A stretch of DNA of 9,464 nt, from assembly GCA_934277495.1 (NCBI GenBank), contig CAKQUI010000091.1, positions 1 through 9,464 on the forward strand, in the 5' to 3' direction. Source of the stretch: an uncultured Clostridia bacterium (GTDB lineage: Bacteria; Bacillota; Clostridia; Peptostreptococcales; Anaerovoracaceae). Shown here piece after piece: positions 1 through 7,391 of this stretch (positions within the stretch are counted from its first letter, which is position 1; every line of letters begins with the position of its first letter). Made by a program: the position numbers and the translations under genes. The notes under the pieces are model-generated. The model searched no databases. It had not been told where the DNA came from and saw nothing but the letters and a program-made list of their open reading frames with translations.

Positions 1-105
1 GCTGGCGAAACTTACTACAATGACAAGAACGCTCTGGTACAGGGTGCTAACATTGCTGGTTTCGAAAGAGTTGCAAACGCTATGATGGAACAGGGCTTAG
101 TATAA
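1..105 (+). CDS. gdhA: Glutamate dehydrogenase, C-terminal fragment
   Basis: The frame is open from the window edge to a TAA at 103-105 and gives 34 residues. They end in GANIAGFERVANAMMEQGLV, which matches the C-terminal helix of hexameric NAD(P)-dependent glutamate dehydrogenases (typical form GANIAGFxKVADAMxxQG). The enzyme interconverts glutamate with 2-oxoglutarate and ammonium in the cytoplasm. Only the tail is visible, so the coenzyme-binding and catalytic domains, the start and the cofactor preference cannot be judged. A strong intrinsic terminator follows 30 bases after the stop, so this is the last gene of its transcript. Identification rests on this conserved tail alone, but the match is distinctive. 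Confidence 0.85.
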   Translation, partial: AGETYYNDKNALVQGANIAGFERVANAMMEQGLV

Positions 106-135
106 ATCTCGCAGAGTTTAAACTAATATGCTAAT

Positions 136-177
136 AAAAATCTTCACGCAGACTTCGGTCTGTGTGAAGATTTTTTT
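136..177 (+). terminator. Intrinsic terminator of gdhA
   Basis: An 18-bp stem runs from AAAAATCTTCACGCAGAC (136-153) through a TTCG tetraloop (154-157) to the complementary arm (158-175). The only imperfection is one G-T wobble. The arm ends in a run of seven T (171-177). A UUCG-capped hairpin with a U tract just after the gdhA stop is a classic factor-independent terminator. The A run at its 5' side could give some activity on the other strand. Confidence 0.95.
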
Positions 178-197
178 ATAACTCCTGTATTTTAACT

Positions 198-230
198 AAA
201 AAAGCATGTATCTGCTGACACACGCTTTTT
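198..230 (-). terminator. Intrinsic terminator of the ABC/thioesterase operon
   Basis: Read on the minus strand, AAAAAGCGTGT (230-220) pairs with ACATGCTTTTT (209-199) around a 10-base loop, and a T run follows (203-198). One pair is G-T on the minus strand but a forbidden A-C on the plus strand, which fixes the direction as minus. It lies about 30 bases past the stop of the thioesterase gene, so it ends that operon. It sits nearly back to back with the gdhA terminator. Confidence 0.88.
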
Positions 231-260
231 ATACTCTTATTTATGCCTGTTTTAAAGTAA

Positions 261-962
261 TTACATTCCCTTTGCCTGAAAAACTACTGTACCGTCTTCA
301 AACTTGCCTGTCATGACTGAACTTCCCTGCTGCTCCTCTCTGAACAGATGCAGTTCATCTCCTGTCCTGCTTTCTCTGGCAAAATATATGTTGAAAGTTT
401 CAAATACATCAACTCCTGAAATTTCACATGCCATATCCACATACCTGCAGTTGTTTACATGCTGATTGATATCAAGATCTGATTCTGTAACGGTATGCAT
501 CCTGACAAACTCAGGGGATTTCTCATGGATCTTTTCAAATGTGCCGTCCAGAGCATCCTTGTCATAGAACTTGCCATCGAACTCCACGCCTCTCCTTACT
601 ATCTTTCTCGTATCGAAGTCGAGTATGCACCACTGGCTCGCTCCAGCCATTATTATTTCTCCCCTGTCGTCTCTGATATAGTAATCTCTGCCGTATGTAA
701 CTGCTTTTTTCGGCTTTGGATATGTTTCTATATAATATTCGCCGCCGGGCCTGACCGGGCCGTAAAGTTCATATTTCAGTTTCGACAGCACCCATATCTG
801 ATTCCTGCGAAGCATCTCCTCCACCCCTGCATTCAGCAGATGTGCATGCTCTGTTGAAATACCCTCCAGCATACGGAACAGATTCGCTGCTTTGATATAT
901 CCGTTCCTGCCGATATCATCTTTACTGACTTCAAGTTTCTTTCTGTGACCTATTACCTCCAT
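261..962 (-). CDS. Acyl-ACP thioesterase (FatA/FatB-like, double hotdog)
   Basis: This 233-residue protein belongs to the acyl-ACP thioesterase family (PF01643), which hydrolyses acyl-ACP to free fatty acid in the cytoplasm. The C-terminal hotdog domain has D164-x-N166-x-H168-V-N-N-x-x-Y174, matching the D-x-N-x-H-V-N-N catalytic signature of plant FatA/FatB. E197 in FARES is a candidate for the catalytic acid downstream. The N-terminal half (about 1-125) holds the first hotdog, with NQIWVLSKLKYELYGPVRPGG as its recognisable strand/helix segment. Length is normal for bacterial members, so it is complete. The ATG at 962-960 is preceded by GAAAGG about 8 bases upstream. The gene starts 39 bases after the permease stop and is last in the ABC operon, which suggests a link between acyl-chain supply and the transporter. 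Chain-length preference cannot be read from the sequence. Confidence 0.9.
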   Translation of the reverse strand: MEVIGHRKKLEVSKDDIGRNGYIKAANLFRMLEGISTEHAHLLNAGVEEMLRRNQIWVLSKLKYELYGPVRPGGEYYIETYPKPKKAVTYGRDYYIRDDRGEIIMAGASQWCILDFDTRKIVRRGVEFDGKFYDKDALDGTFEKIHEKSPEFVRMHTVTESDLDINQHVNNCRYVDMACEISGVDVFETFNIYFARESRTGDELHLFREEQQGSSVMTGKFEDGTVVFQAKGM

Positions 963-1001
963 CGTTACCGCCTTTCTCTAAAATATATTTATAGTCGATT
1001 T

Positions 1002-3944
1002 TTATTCTATTGATTTAAGAGCTTCTGCCATATTTATCTTTCTCAGTTTACGCCTCATTACCACATCCACGATCACACTGAACAGTATCACCAGCAGTGC
1101 AGCATAAAGGAAACTCTGAGGCTCTATCACTTCATTGAAAGACACTGCGTCCACAACTATCTCAGACATTATGAACTTATGCAGCGCATACCCTGCCGGA
1201 AGCCCTGCGGCTATCCCTATAAGCACCAGTATGAAATTTTCTCTGAATACATATGCACCTGTTTCTCCTGGATAAAAGCCCAGAACCTCTATCGTGGCTA
1301 TTTCCCTTGTTCTTTCCGTTATATTTATATTACCGAGGTTGAACAGGACTATGAATGCCAGCGCTCCTGCACATCCTATAACAAGGATTATGATATAATC
1401 CAGGCTCACCATCATGTTCTCTACACGTTTCTTTATATCCTGGTTCAATACGATACTTGCCGTATCATCACGTTTATTCAGCTTTTCTGACAGGCTGTAT
1501 ACATCTGATCCGTCCTTTACAGTTATGAACGCCACATCCGGCTCATAGGCCTTGCCAAGCACACTCTCATACGTTTCATCGTTTATGTATATATAGTTTG
1601 AAACATAGTTTCTGTATATGCCCGATATTTCAAGCTCGGCACTCTTCGTATCATCATATTTCACAGTTATACGGCTGCCAACTCTGACCCCCAGCATATC
1701 TGCCAGCTTGTTGTTTATGATCGCACTGCCTTTCCCCGGATACTGCAGCTTTCTGCCGTCTTCATGAAAATCCACGGCTTTTGTAATATTTTTATCACCG
1801 CTTACCCTCAGATCGCAGGACTTTGTTTCCGTATCACTTTTTACTGTGACTGCTACCTGTCTGAATACAGCTGTACTGCTTATATCACTGCTGTACTTTT
1901 TGTTCAGCTCTGATATCTTTTTATCTGTAAGGTCATCTGCAAACGCCACTGTCATATCATATTTTTCTATCTGTGAATACTGATGTTCCGCAACACCTGC
2001 AATAGAATCGTTGATACCGAAACCTGCAAGCACCAGAGCCGTACATCCGCCTATACCAACTATCATCATTGCCATTCTCTTTTTATATCTGAAGATATTC
2101 CTTGCCGTGACTTTATGCAGGAATTTCATTTTTTTCCATATGAAACTTATCCGTTCCAGCATGATACGCTTGCCTGCTTTCGGAGCTGCAGGCCGCAGTA
2201 TTTCCGCAGGCATATGTTCCAGCTGCCCTCTGCATGCGATATAAGTCGTACCGGCAGAACAAACTATCGAAACGACAAGAGATATTATCGCCAGTGGCCA
2301 GCTGAAACAGAATTCAAGCGGAGCAAATCCGAACATCATACCGTAAGCCGTCCATATCGCATACGGAAAGTATTTCGATCCTGCAAGGAATCCTGCCGCA
2401 CATCCTGTAACTGCAGCTGAACCTGAGTAGCATATATACTTCCACATTATCTGACCCTTGGTATATCCTATGGCTCTGAGCGCACCGATCTGTGCACGTT
2501 CCTCTTCTATCATACGTGACATTGTAGTGGAACAGACAAGCGCTGCTATCAGGAAAAAGAACACAGGGAATACTTTGGCGACACTGTCAACTATATCTGA
2601 ATTGCTGTCAAAAGATTCATAGCCTATGTTATCCTCTCTGGTCTGTATATATACTTCCGGTTTCTTTATCTTTTTGAGTTTTTTCTCTGCCTTTGCGATC
2701 TCAGCTTCTGCATCCTGAAGCTTCTGCTCTGCTTTTGCGAACTGTCCGTCAGCTTCTGCTCGACCCTGCTTGAGCTGACTGTATCCTGAATCCAGTTTCT
2801 TTTTGTTTTTTTCCAGCTCAGCACTCCTGGACTCCACTGTACTGATACCGCTTTGTACTTTTTTCTGTGACTCTTTTATCACAGCTATCTGCTGCTCGAT
2901 TGCCTTCAGCTGTTCCTCCGGTACAAGACCCGATGCTTTGACTTTCTCCAGTTTTTTCTCTGCTTCACTTCTGGCTGATGCCAGTTTGCGGCTGTTTTTT
3001 TCCAGGTCTTTTTTTCTTGAATCAAGCTCTTTACTGCCTGATTCAAGTTTTTTGCTGCTATTGTCAAGCTCAGCTTTGCTCTTTTCAAGCTGCTGCTGTG
3101 TATCCTGCTTCTGCTGCCGCAGCTCTTCCTTTCCGTCTGCAAGCTCCTGCTTTGCTTTTTTTATTTTGTTTTCAGCCTTTGTAAATATCTCCTCATATCT
3201 TATATCTGCTCTTTTGTCTGCAGCTGCCTCTACATATTTCTGTTCAGCCTTTATATTGCTGTTATACTCGTCACTGTATACATATCCCTGCTTTGCACTG
3301 GTCACGTACATTTCTGTGAAGTAGTCCATATCGAACCCTGCAGGGGATATATAGACAAATGCGTCCAGTGAACCGTCGCCGATGCGGCCCGTACCTCTCT
3401 CCGTCTTCATCAGATAGTCCGGTGATGTGACCAGCCCCACTATCTCATAGCCCTTGTATCTGAGGTTTTTCTTCGCAGCGCTGTCATTTCGGTCTGTCAC
3501 TTTCAGTATCCTGCCTATATCGCTGTCTGTAAAATAGTGTTCATCAGCAAGACATTCTCCTGGAGCCTTTGGCATCCTGCCGGAAGTGAGTTCCACAGTA
3601 CTGATCTTTTCGGACAGCGAGTGAGCCCTGATATTTATATCATTGCCTTTGCTGTCTGTGCTGAAAAAGTCCACCGTGCTGGCTCCTTCTGCATCTGATA
3701 CTCCATCGGTTTCCCTCAAAGCCTCCACATCTTCATCTGTGAATCCAAGAGTGGATACCAGCCTGTAGTCGTACATATTATGCTCCGTGACGTATTTATC
3801 GCATGTCTTGAGCATTGAGGCCTTCGTATCCTTGACTCCTGAAAAAAATCCGACTCCAAGTGCAACGATGGCGAAGATAGCTATGTATCTGCCGATACTG
3901 CCTGTTATCGTCCTTCGTATATGTCTGTTATATGTTTTTTTCAT
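1002..3944 (-). CDS. FtsX/MacB-like ABC transporter permease with extracellular coiled coil
   Basis: This 980-residue membrane protein is built from two FtsX-type units. A first membrane helix (about 18-36) is followed by a large extracellular region. This holds a mixed alpha/beta part (about 40-250) and a very long charged coiled coil (about 254-427, rich in K/E/Q with LxxGxxxL-like spacing). Three helices follow (about 456-474, 504-524, 548-570). The second unit has a helix at 623-645, a second extracellular domain (646-845) and three helices (846-868, 900-925, 943-963). The cytoplasmic signatures EERAQIGALRAIGYTKGQI (481-499) and ERTREIATIEVLGFYPGE (877-894) are the FtsX coupling motifs. 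The ATG at 3944-3942 has GGAG about 7 bases upstream, 19 bases after the ATPase stop. Such type VII systems use ATP for mechanotransmission or for export of peptides, lipids or antibiotics rather than channel transport. The substrate is unknown. Confidence 0.92.
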   Translation of the reverse strand: MKKTYNRHIRRTITGSIGRYIAIFAIVALGVGFFSGVKDTKASMLKTCDKYVTEHNMYDYRLVSTLGFTDEDVEALRETDGVSDAEGASTVDFFSTDSKGNDINIRAHSLSEKISTVELTSGRMPKAPGECLADEHYFTDSDIGRILKVTDRNDSAAKKNLRYKGYEIVGLVTSPDYLMKTERGTGRIGDGSLDAFVYISPAGFDMDYFTEMYVTSAKQGYVYSDEYNSNIKAEQKYVEAAADKRADIRYEEIFTKAENKIKKAKQELADGKEELRQQKQDTQQQLEKSKAELDNSSKKLESGSKELDSRKKDLEKNSRKLASARSEAEKKLEKVKASGLVPEEQLKAIEQQIAVIKESQKKVQSGISTVESRSAELEKNKKKLDSGYSQLKQGRAEADGQFAKAEQKLQDAEAEIAKAEKKLKKIKKPEVYIQTREDNIGYESFDSNSDIVDSVAKVFPVFFFLIAALVCSTTMSRMIEEERAQIGALRAIGYTKGQIMWKYICYSGSAAVTGCAAGFLAGSKYFPYAIWTAYGMMFGFAPLEFCFSWPLAIISLVVSIVCSAGTTYIACRGQLEHMPAEILRPAAPKAGKRIMLERISFIWKKMKFLHKVTARNIFRYKKRMAMMIVGIGGCTALVLAGFGINDSIAGVAEHQYSQIEKYDMTVAFADDLTDKKISELNKKYSSDISSTAVFRQVAVTVKSDTETKSCDLRVSGDKNITKAVDFHEDGRKLQYPGKGSAIINNKLADMLGVRVGSRITVKYDDTKSAELEISGIYRNYVSNYIYINDETYESVLGKAYEPDVAFITVKDGSDVYSLSEKLNKRDDTASIVLNQDIKKRVENMMVSLDYIIILVIGCAGALAFIVLFNLGNINITERTREIATIEVLGFYPGETGAYVFRENFILVLIGIAAGLPAGYALHKFIMSEIVVDAVSFNEVIEPQSFLYAALLVILFSVIVDVVMRRKLRKINMAEALKSIE

Positions 3945-3963
3945 AACGAGCTCCGTTTCTGCA

Positions 3964-4665
3964 TTACCATTCGATCTGCTCTACAGGCACTGTTTCTTCA
4001 TTCATAGTTACGGACGCCACGGTACCATTCTTTATCCTCACTACCCTGTCTGCCATATCAGTGAGTGCCGAATTATGAGTTATTATCACCACTGTCATGC
4101 CGGTCCTGTGGCAGGTGTCCTGGAGCAGCTTCAGGATAGCCTTGCCGGTCTCATAGTCCAGTGCACCTGTAGGTTCATCGCAGAGCAGAAGCTTAGGGTT
4201 CTTTGCCAGAGCTCTTGCTATTGCAACACGCTGCTGTTCTCCTCCTGACAGCTGTGCAGGAAAATTGTCCTTCCTGTCTCCAAGCCCCACATCTTCCAGC
4301 ACTTCGTCGTTGTCAAGAGGCTCCTTTGAAAGCTGTGATGCGATCTCGACATTTTCGAGTGCTGTCAGATTGGGTATCAGGTTATAGAACTGGAAAACGA
4401 AACCTATATCGAAACGTCTGTATGCAGCCAGCTGTTTTTCGTTCAATGAAGAAATATCCCTGCCGTCAAGTATGACGCTGCCGCCGGAAAGAGTATCCAT
4501 GCCGCCAAGGATATTCAGCAGCGTAGTCTTTCCAGCTCCCGACTGCCCTACCACCACACATATCTCTCCCCTTTCTATCTCAAAATCCACATCCGACAGA
4601 GCCTTTACCTCTACATCCCCAGTGCGGTATATCTTGCTCACATTTTTGAATTCAACAAAAGCCAT
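3964..4665 (-). CDS. ABC transporter ATP-binding protein (LolD/MacB type)
   Basis: This complete 233-residue nucleotide-binding subunit has every key motif: Walker [10 protein letters not shown] (40-48), Q-loop Q92 in FVFQFYNL, signature [10 protein letters not shown] (139-148), Walker B LLLCDE (159-164) with catalytic E164, D-loop ALD (168-170) and switch H197 in IITHN. The segment between the Q-loop and the signature is short compared with E. coli LolD, which is usual for the Firmicute ATPases that partner FtsX-like permeases with coiled coils. The ATG at 4665-4663 is preceded by AGGTGA about 7 bases upstream. It is the first gene of the operon with the permease immediately downstream, and it should form a cytoplasmic dimer that drives that permease. 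Confidence 0.95.
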   Translation of the reverse strand: MAFVEFKNVSKIYRTGDVEVKALSDVDFEIERGEICVVVGQSGAGKTTLLNILGGMDTLSGGSVILDGRDISSLNEKQLAAYRRFDIGFVFQFYNLIPNLTALENVEIASQLSKEPLDNDEVLEDVGLGDRKDNFPAQLSGGEQQRVAIARALAKNPKLLLCDEPTGALDYETGKAILKLLQDTCHRTGMTVVIITHNSALTDMADRVVRIKNGTVASVTMNEETVPVEQIEW

Positions 4666-4711
4666 ATCAAATCACCTGTGCAGCATAGGCTGCAGGCTGT
4701 TCCTTTCCTGG

Positions 4712-4770
4712 TTTATCTATAAAAATCCTTTTTTCTTTATTGTACTATTTTCCATAGGATTTATCTATAA
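4712..4770 (-). promoter_or_regulatory. Upstream region of the ABC operon with direct repeat TTTATCTATAA
   Basis: TTTATCTATAA occurs exactly at 4712-4722 and again at 4760-4770, 48 bases apart start to start (TTATAGATAAA on the minus strand), in the AT-rich leader of the minus-strand operon. Possible minus-strand -10 boxes nearby are TACAAT (4744-4739) and TATTAT (4785-4780), but neither has a convincing -35 box at the proper distance. The pair could be a regulator site or chance in AT-rich DNA. The operon promoter should lie in this stretch, but its exact place is not resolved. Confidence 0.3.
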
Positions 4771-4809
4771 TATAGTTTGATAATATGAAGGTTTTTGTGT
4801 ATTGAAATG

Positions 4810-4838
4810 TTGTAACAGATTTGCCTGAATGATATAAT
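4810..4838 (+). promoter_or_regulatory. Sigma-A promoter of crt
   Basis: TTGTAA (4810-4815) and a perfect TATAAT (4833-4838) are separated by exactly 17 bases. Transcription would start near 4845, giving a leader of about 40 bases. The leader carries the ribosome binding site AAAGGA (4871-4876), 10 bases before the crt ATG. It is the only well-formed promoter seen ahead of crt and the CoA-transferase gene. Confidence 0.8.
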
Positions 4839-4886
4839 ACTATCAGAGACATTAATGATACACAAACGAGAAAGGATGATACTCAG

Positions 4887-5663
4887 ATGTTTGAAACTAT
4901 TAAATATGAAGTAAAAGACGGTATAGCATATGTCACGATAAACAGACCTGAAGCAATGAATGCGCTAAATACACAGGTCCTTGACGAGCTTTATACCGCT
5001 TTCACACAGTTTGCCGGTGATGACGAAGCAAAATCAGCCATCGTTACAGGCGAAGGCAAAGCATTCGTTGCCGGTGCAGATATCGCTCAGATGAAACAGC
5101 TCGATGCAGTTGCCGGCAGAGCTATGATCAAGAAAGGTCATTCAGTAATGAACCTGATCGAATCCATAGACAAGCCTGTGATCGCTGCAGTCAACGGTTT
5201 CGCTCTCGGTGGAGGCTGCGAGCTCTCGATGGCTTGCGATATCAGGATCGCTTCAGAAAAAGCTAAATTCGGACAGCCTGAGGTCAATCTCGGCATCATC
5301 CCTGGATTCGGCGGCACACAAAGACTTCCTCGCCTCGTAGGCAAGGGGATGGCAAAATACATGATCATGACTGCAGAAATGATCAACGCTCAGGAAGCTC
5401 ACAGGATCGGTCTCGTAGAGAAAGTAGTAGCTCCTGAAGAACTCATACCTGAGTGTGAGAAACTTGCTAAGACTATCATGGCAAAAGCACCTCTGGCTAT
5501 CGCATCTGCCAAGCTGGCTGTAAACAACGGCTATGGTCTTGATATGCCTGCAGCATCAGCCCTGGAAGTAGAGGCTTTCACAGGTCCGTTCGCATCACAG
5601 GATAAAGAAGAAGGTATGGCAGCATTCCTCGAAAAAAGACCTGCTGCATTCAAAAACAAATAA
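4887..5663 (+). CDS. crt: Crotonase / 3-hydroxybutyryl-CoA dehydratase (enoyl-CoA hydratase)
   Basis: This 258-residue protein is a full-length enoyl-CoA hydratase of the crotonase superfamily. It catalyses reversible hydration of crotonyl-CoA and related enoyl-CoAs in the cytoplasm. Visible hallmarks are the CoA-binding/oxyanion segment FVAGADIAQM (60-69), the second oxyanion segment NGFALGGGCELSMACD (103-118) with catalytic E112, and GQPEVNLGIIPGFGGTQRL (129-147) with catalytic E132. Both acid residues of true hydratases are therefore present. The first ATG after a clear RBS and promoter is the start. Length and motifs fit the Clostridium Crt of butyrate synthesis. The CoA-transferase gene lies 137 bases downstream on the same strand. 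A role in butyryl-CoA formation is likely, but a beta-oxidation-like role cannot be excluded. Confidence 0.93.
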   Translation: MFETIKYEVKDGIAYVTINRPEAMNALNTQVLDELYTAFTQFAGDDEAKSAIVTGEGKAFVAGADIAQMKQLDAVAGRAMIKKGHSVMNLIESIDKPVIAAVNGFALGGGCELSMACDIRIASEKAKFGQPEVNLGIIPGFGGTQRLPRLVGKGMAKYMIMTAEMINAQEAHRIGLVEKVVAPEELIPECEKLAKTIMAKAPLAIASAKLAVNNGYGLDMPAASALEVEAFTGPFASQDKEEGMAAFLEKRPAAFKNK

Positions 5664-5712
5664 GATTTTCTGTGGCAGTTGATATTTTACTGCTGCAGCA
5701 GCGTGATATCTA

Positions 5713-5750
5713 CAGCGTGATCTGACTTTTCCAGGTCGCGCTGTTGTTGT
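5713..5750 (+). terminator. Strong hairpin between crt and the CoA-transferase gene (partial terminator or mRNA processing element)
   Basis: CAGCGTGATCTG (5713-5724) pairs with CAGGTCGCGCTG (5732-5743) over 12 bp around a 7-base loop. It includes two U-G pairs that form only on the plus strand. The sequence after it is TTGTTGT, a weak U tract. The hairpin could act as a leaky terminator or as a 3'-end stabiliser that sets the ratio of crt to transferase mRNA. An exact upstream copy of the first nine bases (CAGCGTGAT, 5699-5707) offers an alternative 5' arm. No good separate promoter for the transferase was seen after it. Confidence 0.45.
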
Positions 5751-5800
5751 AATAAACATCCGCAGGCAAAATCATCCCATAACGAAAGGAAACTCTAACT

Positions 5801-7372
5801 ATGTCAGCACAATTCATAAGCGCCAGAGAAGCTGCCGCTCTTATAAAAGATAACTCAACTGTAGCAATAGACGGATTCATAGGTTTCTGTCTGGCTGACG
5901 ATATACTTGGCGAGATCGAAAACCGTTTTATAAAGGACAGACACCCCTGTGACCTGTCTGTCGTCAATGTAGCAGGACTTGGCGGCGACGGCAGCAGACG
6001 TGGTATCAACCACTTTGCCCACAAAGGGCTCATGCGCCGTTTCCTGTGCAGCAACCTCAGCCTGGCGCCTAAACTCTACCCGCTTATCATGGATAATGAA
6101 TTTCCTGCATTCATGATGCCTCAGGGAGTTCTTTCACATATGATGCGTGCTGTTGCTTCTCATAAACCCGGAGTCATCACTACTGTCGGAACTAAAACAT
6201 TCGTAGATCCACGTATCGACGGTGGCAAGATCAACGATGCAGCCAAAAACAGCAATGAAGATATCGTTGAACTTCTTGAACTATCCGGTAAAGAATATCT
6301 TTTTTATCCGGCATTCCCGATAGATGTGGCTATAATCAAGGGAAGTATCGCCGACAGAGACGGCAATATATCTATCGAAAAAGAAGCCATACACATCGAA
6401 CAGTTCGAAATGGCGGCAGCGGCCAGAAATTCCGGAGGCATAGTAATGGTCCAGGTAGACAGAATTGTCGGACATGGAGAGATCCATCCTCAGATGGTGA
6501 CTGTGCCATCCACTCTCGTGGACTATGTCATAGAGGGCACTCCAGGCAACACCGGTCAGCACTTCATACCTGACCAGGACTTCGTGCCTTCGTGGTGCGG
6601 CGATGAGAAAATACCTTTCGGGGATATCAAGCCGCTCCCGCTCGATACGACAAAAGTCATATGCCGCAGGGCCTGTATGGAGCTCAGAGCCGGAGATTTC
6701 ATGAACCTCGGCATAGGTATCCCTATGAACGTTTCTGAAGTCCTGAACGAAGAAGGAGTCATTGAACAGATATCATCCAGCATCGAATCAGGCGTTACCG
6801 GAGGCGTTCCTGCACCCGGTATTGCCACAGGCGCTGCCTACAATCCTGTAGCGATAATCAAACAGCCTGATATATTCGACTTCTACGACGGCGGCGGTAT
6901 AGATTTCGCCTGCCTCGGTGCTGCTGAAATAGATATGCACGGCAATGTCAATGTATCAAAATTCGCAGGCAAAGTCACAGGTCCAGGAGGATTCATCAAT
7001 ATAACCCAGGGTGCCAAGACACTGTGTTTCCTAGGTACATTCACTGCCGGCAAAAAAGATATAGCTGTCAGAGACGGCGGGATCGATATCATAAGTGACG
7101 GCAAATATACTAAATTCAAAAAAGAAGTCGAACATATAACCTTCTCCGGTGAATATTCCCTTGAAAAAGGCTCTCAGCGTGTGTTTTATATCACTGAACG
7201 TGCAGTCTTCAAGCTCACTGATCATGGACTGACACTCATTGAAGTAGCTCCAGGCATCGATATGGAAAAAGATATCATGGCCCACATGGAATTCAGACCT
7301 GTGATATCCGATAATCTCCGTCAAATGGATAGCAAGCTTTTCCTGCCTGAAAAAATGGGACTGATATTATAA
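5801..7372 (+). CDS. Family I acyl-CoA:carboxylate CoA-transferase (propionate/acetate CoA-transferase, YdiF/Pct type)
   Basis: This 523-residue protein fuses the alpha-like and beta-like halves of family I CoA-transferases in one chain, as in Clostridium propionicum Pct and E. coli YdiF, and its length matches them. It should swap CoA between short-chain acyl-CoAs and carboxylates through a gamma-glutamyl-CoA thioester. The N-terminal half (about 1-270) starts with the typical FISAREAAALIKDNSTVAIDG. The C-terminal half carries MNLGIGIP (301-308) and the active-site segment SSIESGVTGGVPAPG (326-340), in which E329 is the predicted nucleophile. GAAEIDMHGNVN (373-384) is also conserved. The ATG is preceded by GAAAGGA, 10 bases upstream. 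With crt just upstream, transfer between butyryl/4-hydroxybutyryl-CoA and acetate is plausible, but substrate cannot be told from sequence. Its original terminator probably lies at 7751, beyond an inserted element. Confidence 0.92.
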   Translation: MSAQFISAREAAALIKDNSTVAIDGFIGFCLADDILGEIENRFIKDRHPCDLSVVNVAGLGGDGSRRGINHFAHKGLMRRFLCSNLSLAPKLYPLIMDNEFPAFMMPQGVLSHMMRAVASHKPGVITTVGTKTFVDPRIDGGKINDAAKNSNEDIVELLELSGKEYLFYPAFPIDVAIIKGSIADRDGNISIEKEAIHIEQFEMAAAARNSGGIVMVQVDRIVGHGEIHPQMVTVPSTLVDYVIEGTPGNTGQHFIPDQDFVPSWCGDEKIPFGDIKPLPLDTTKVICRRACMELRAGDFMNLGIGIPMNVSEVLNEEGVIEQISSSIESGVTGGVPAPGIATGAAYNPVAIIKQPDIFDFYDGGGIDFACLGAAEIDMHGNVNVSKFAGKVTGPGGFINITQGAKTLCFLGTFTAGKKDIAVRDGGIDIISDGKYTKFKKEVEHITFSGEYSLEKGSQRVFYITERAVFKLTDHGLTLIEVAPGIDMEKDIMAHMEFRPVISDNLRQMDSKLFLPEKMGLIL

Positions 7373-7391
7373 TCAGGCGATTGCTATATAG

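Noticed and set aside
2803..3324. 173-codon plus-strand reading frame opposite the permease
   Set aside because: Its serine/cysteine/phenylalanine-rich composition is the shadow of the K/E-rich coiled-coil codons on the other strand.
6281..7324. Several minus-strand reading frames opposite the CoA-transferase gene
   Set aside because: They overlap a clearly coding family I CoA-transferase, have no ribosome binding sites, and look like antisense shadows.
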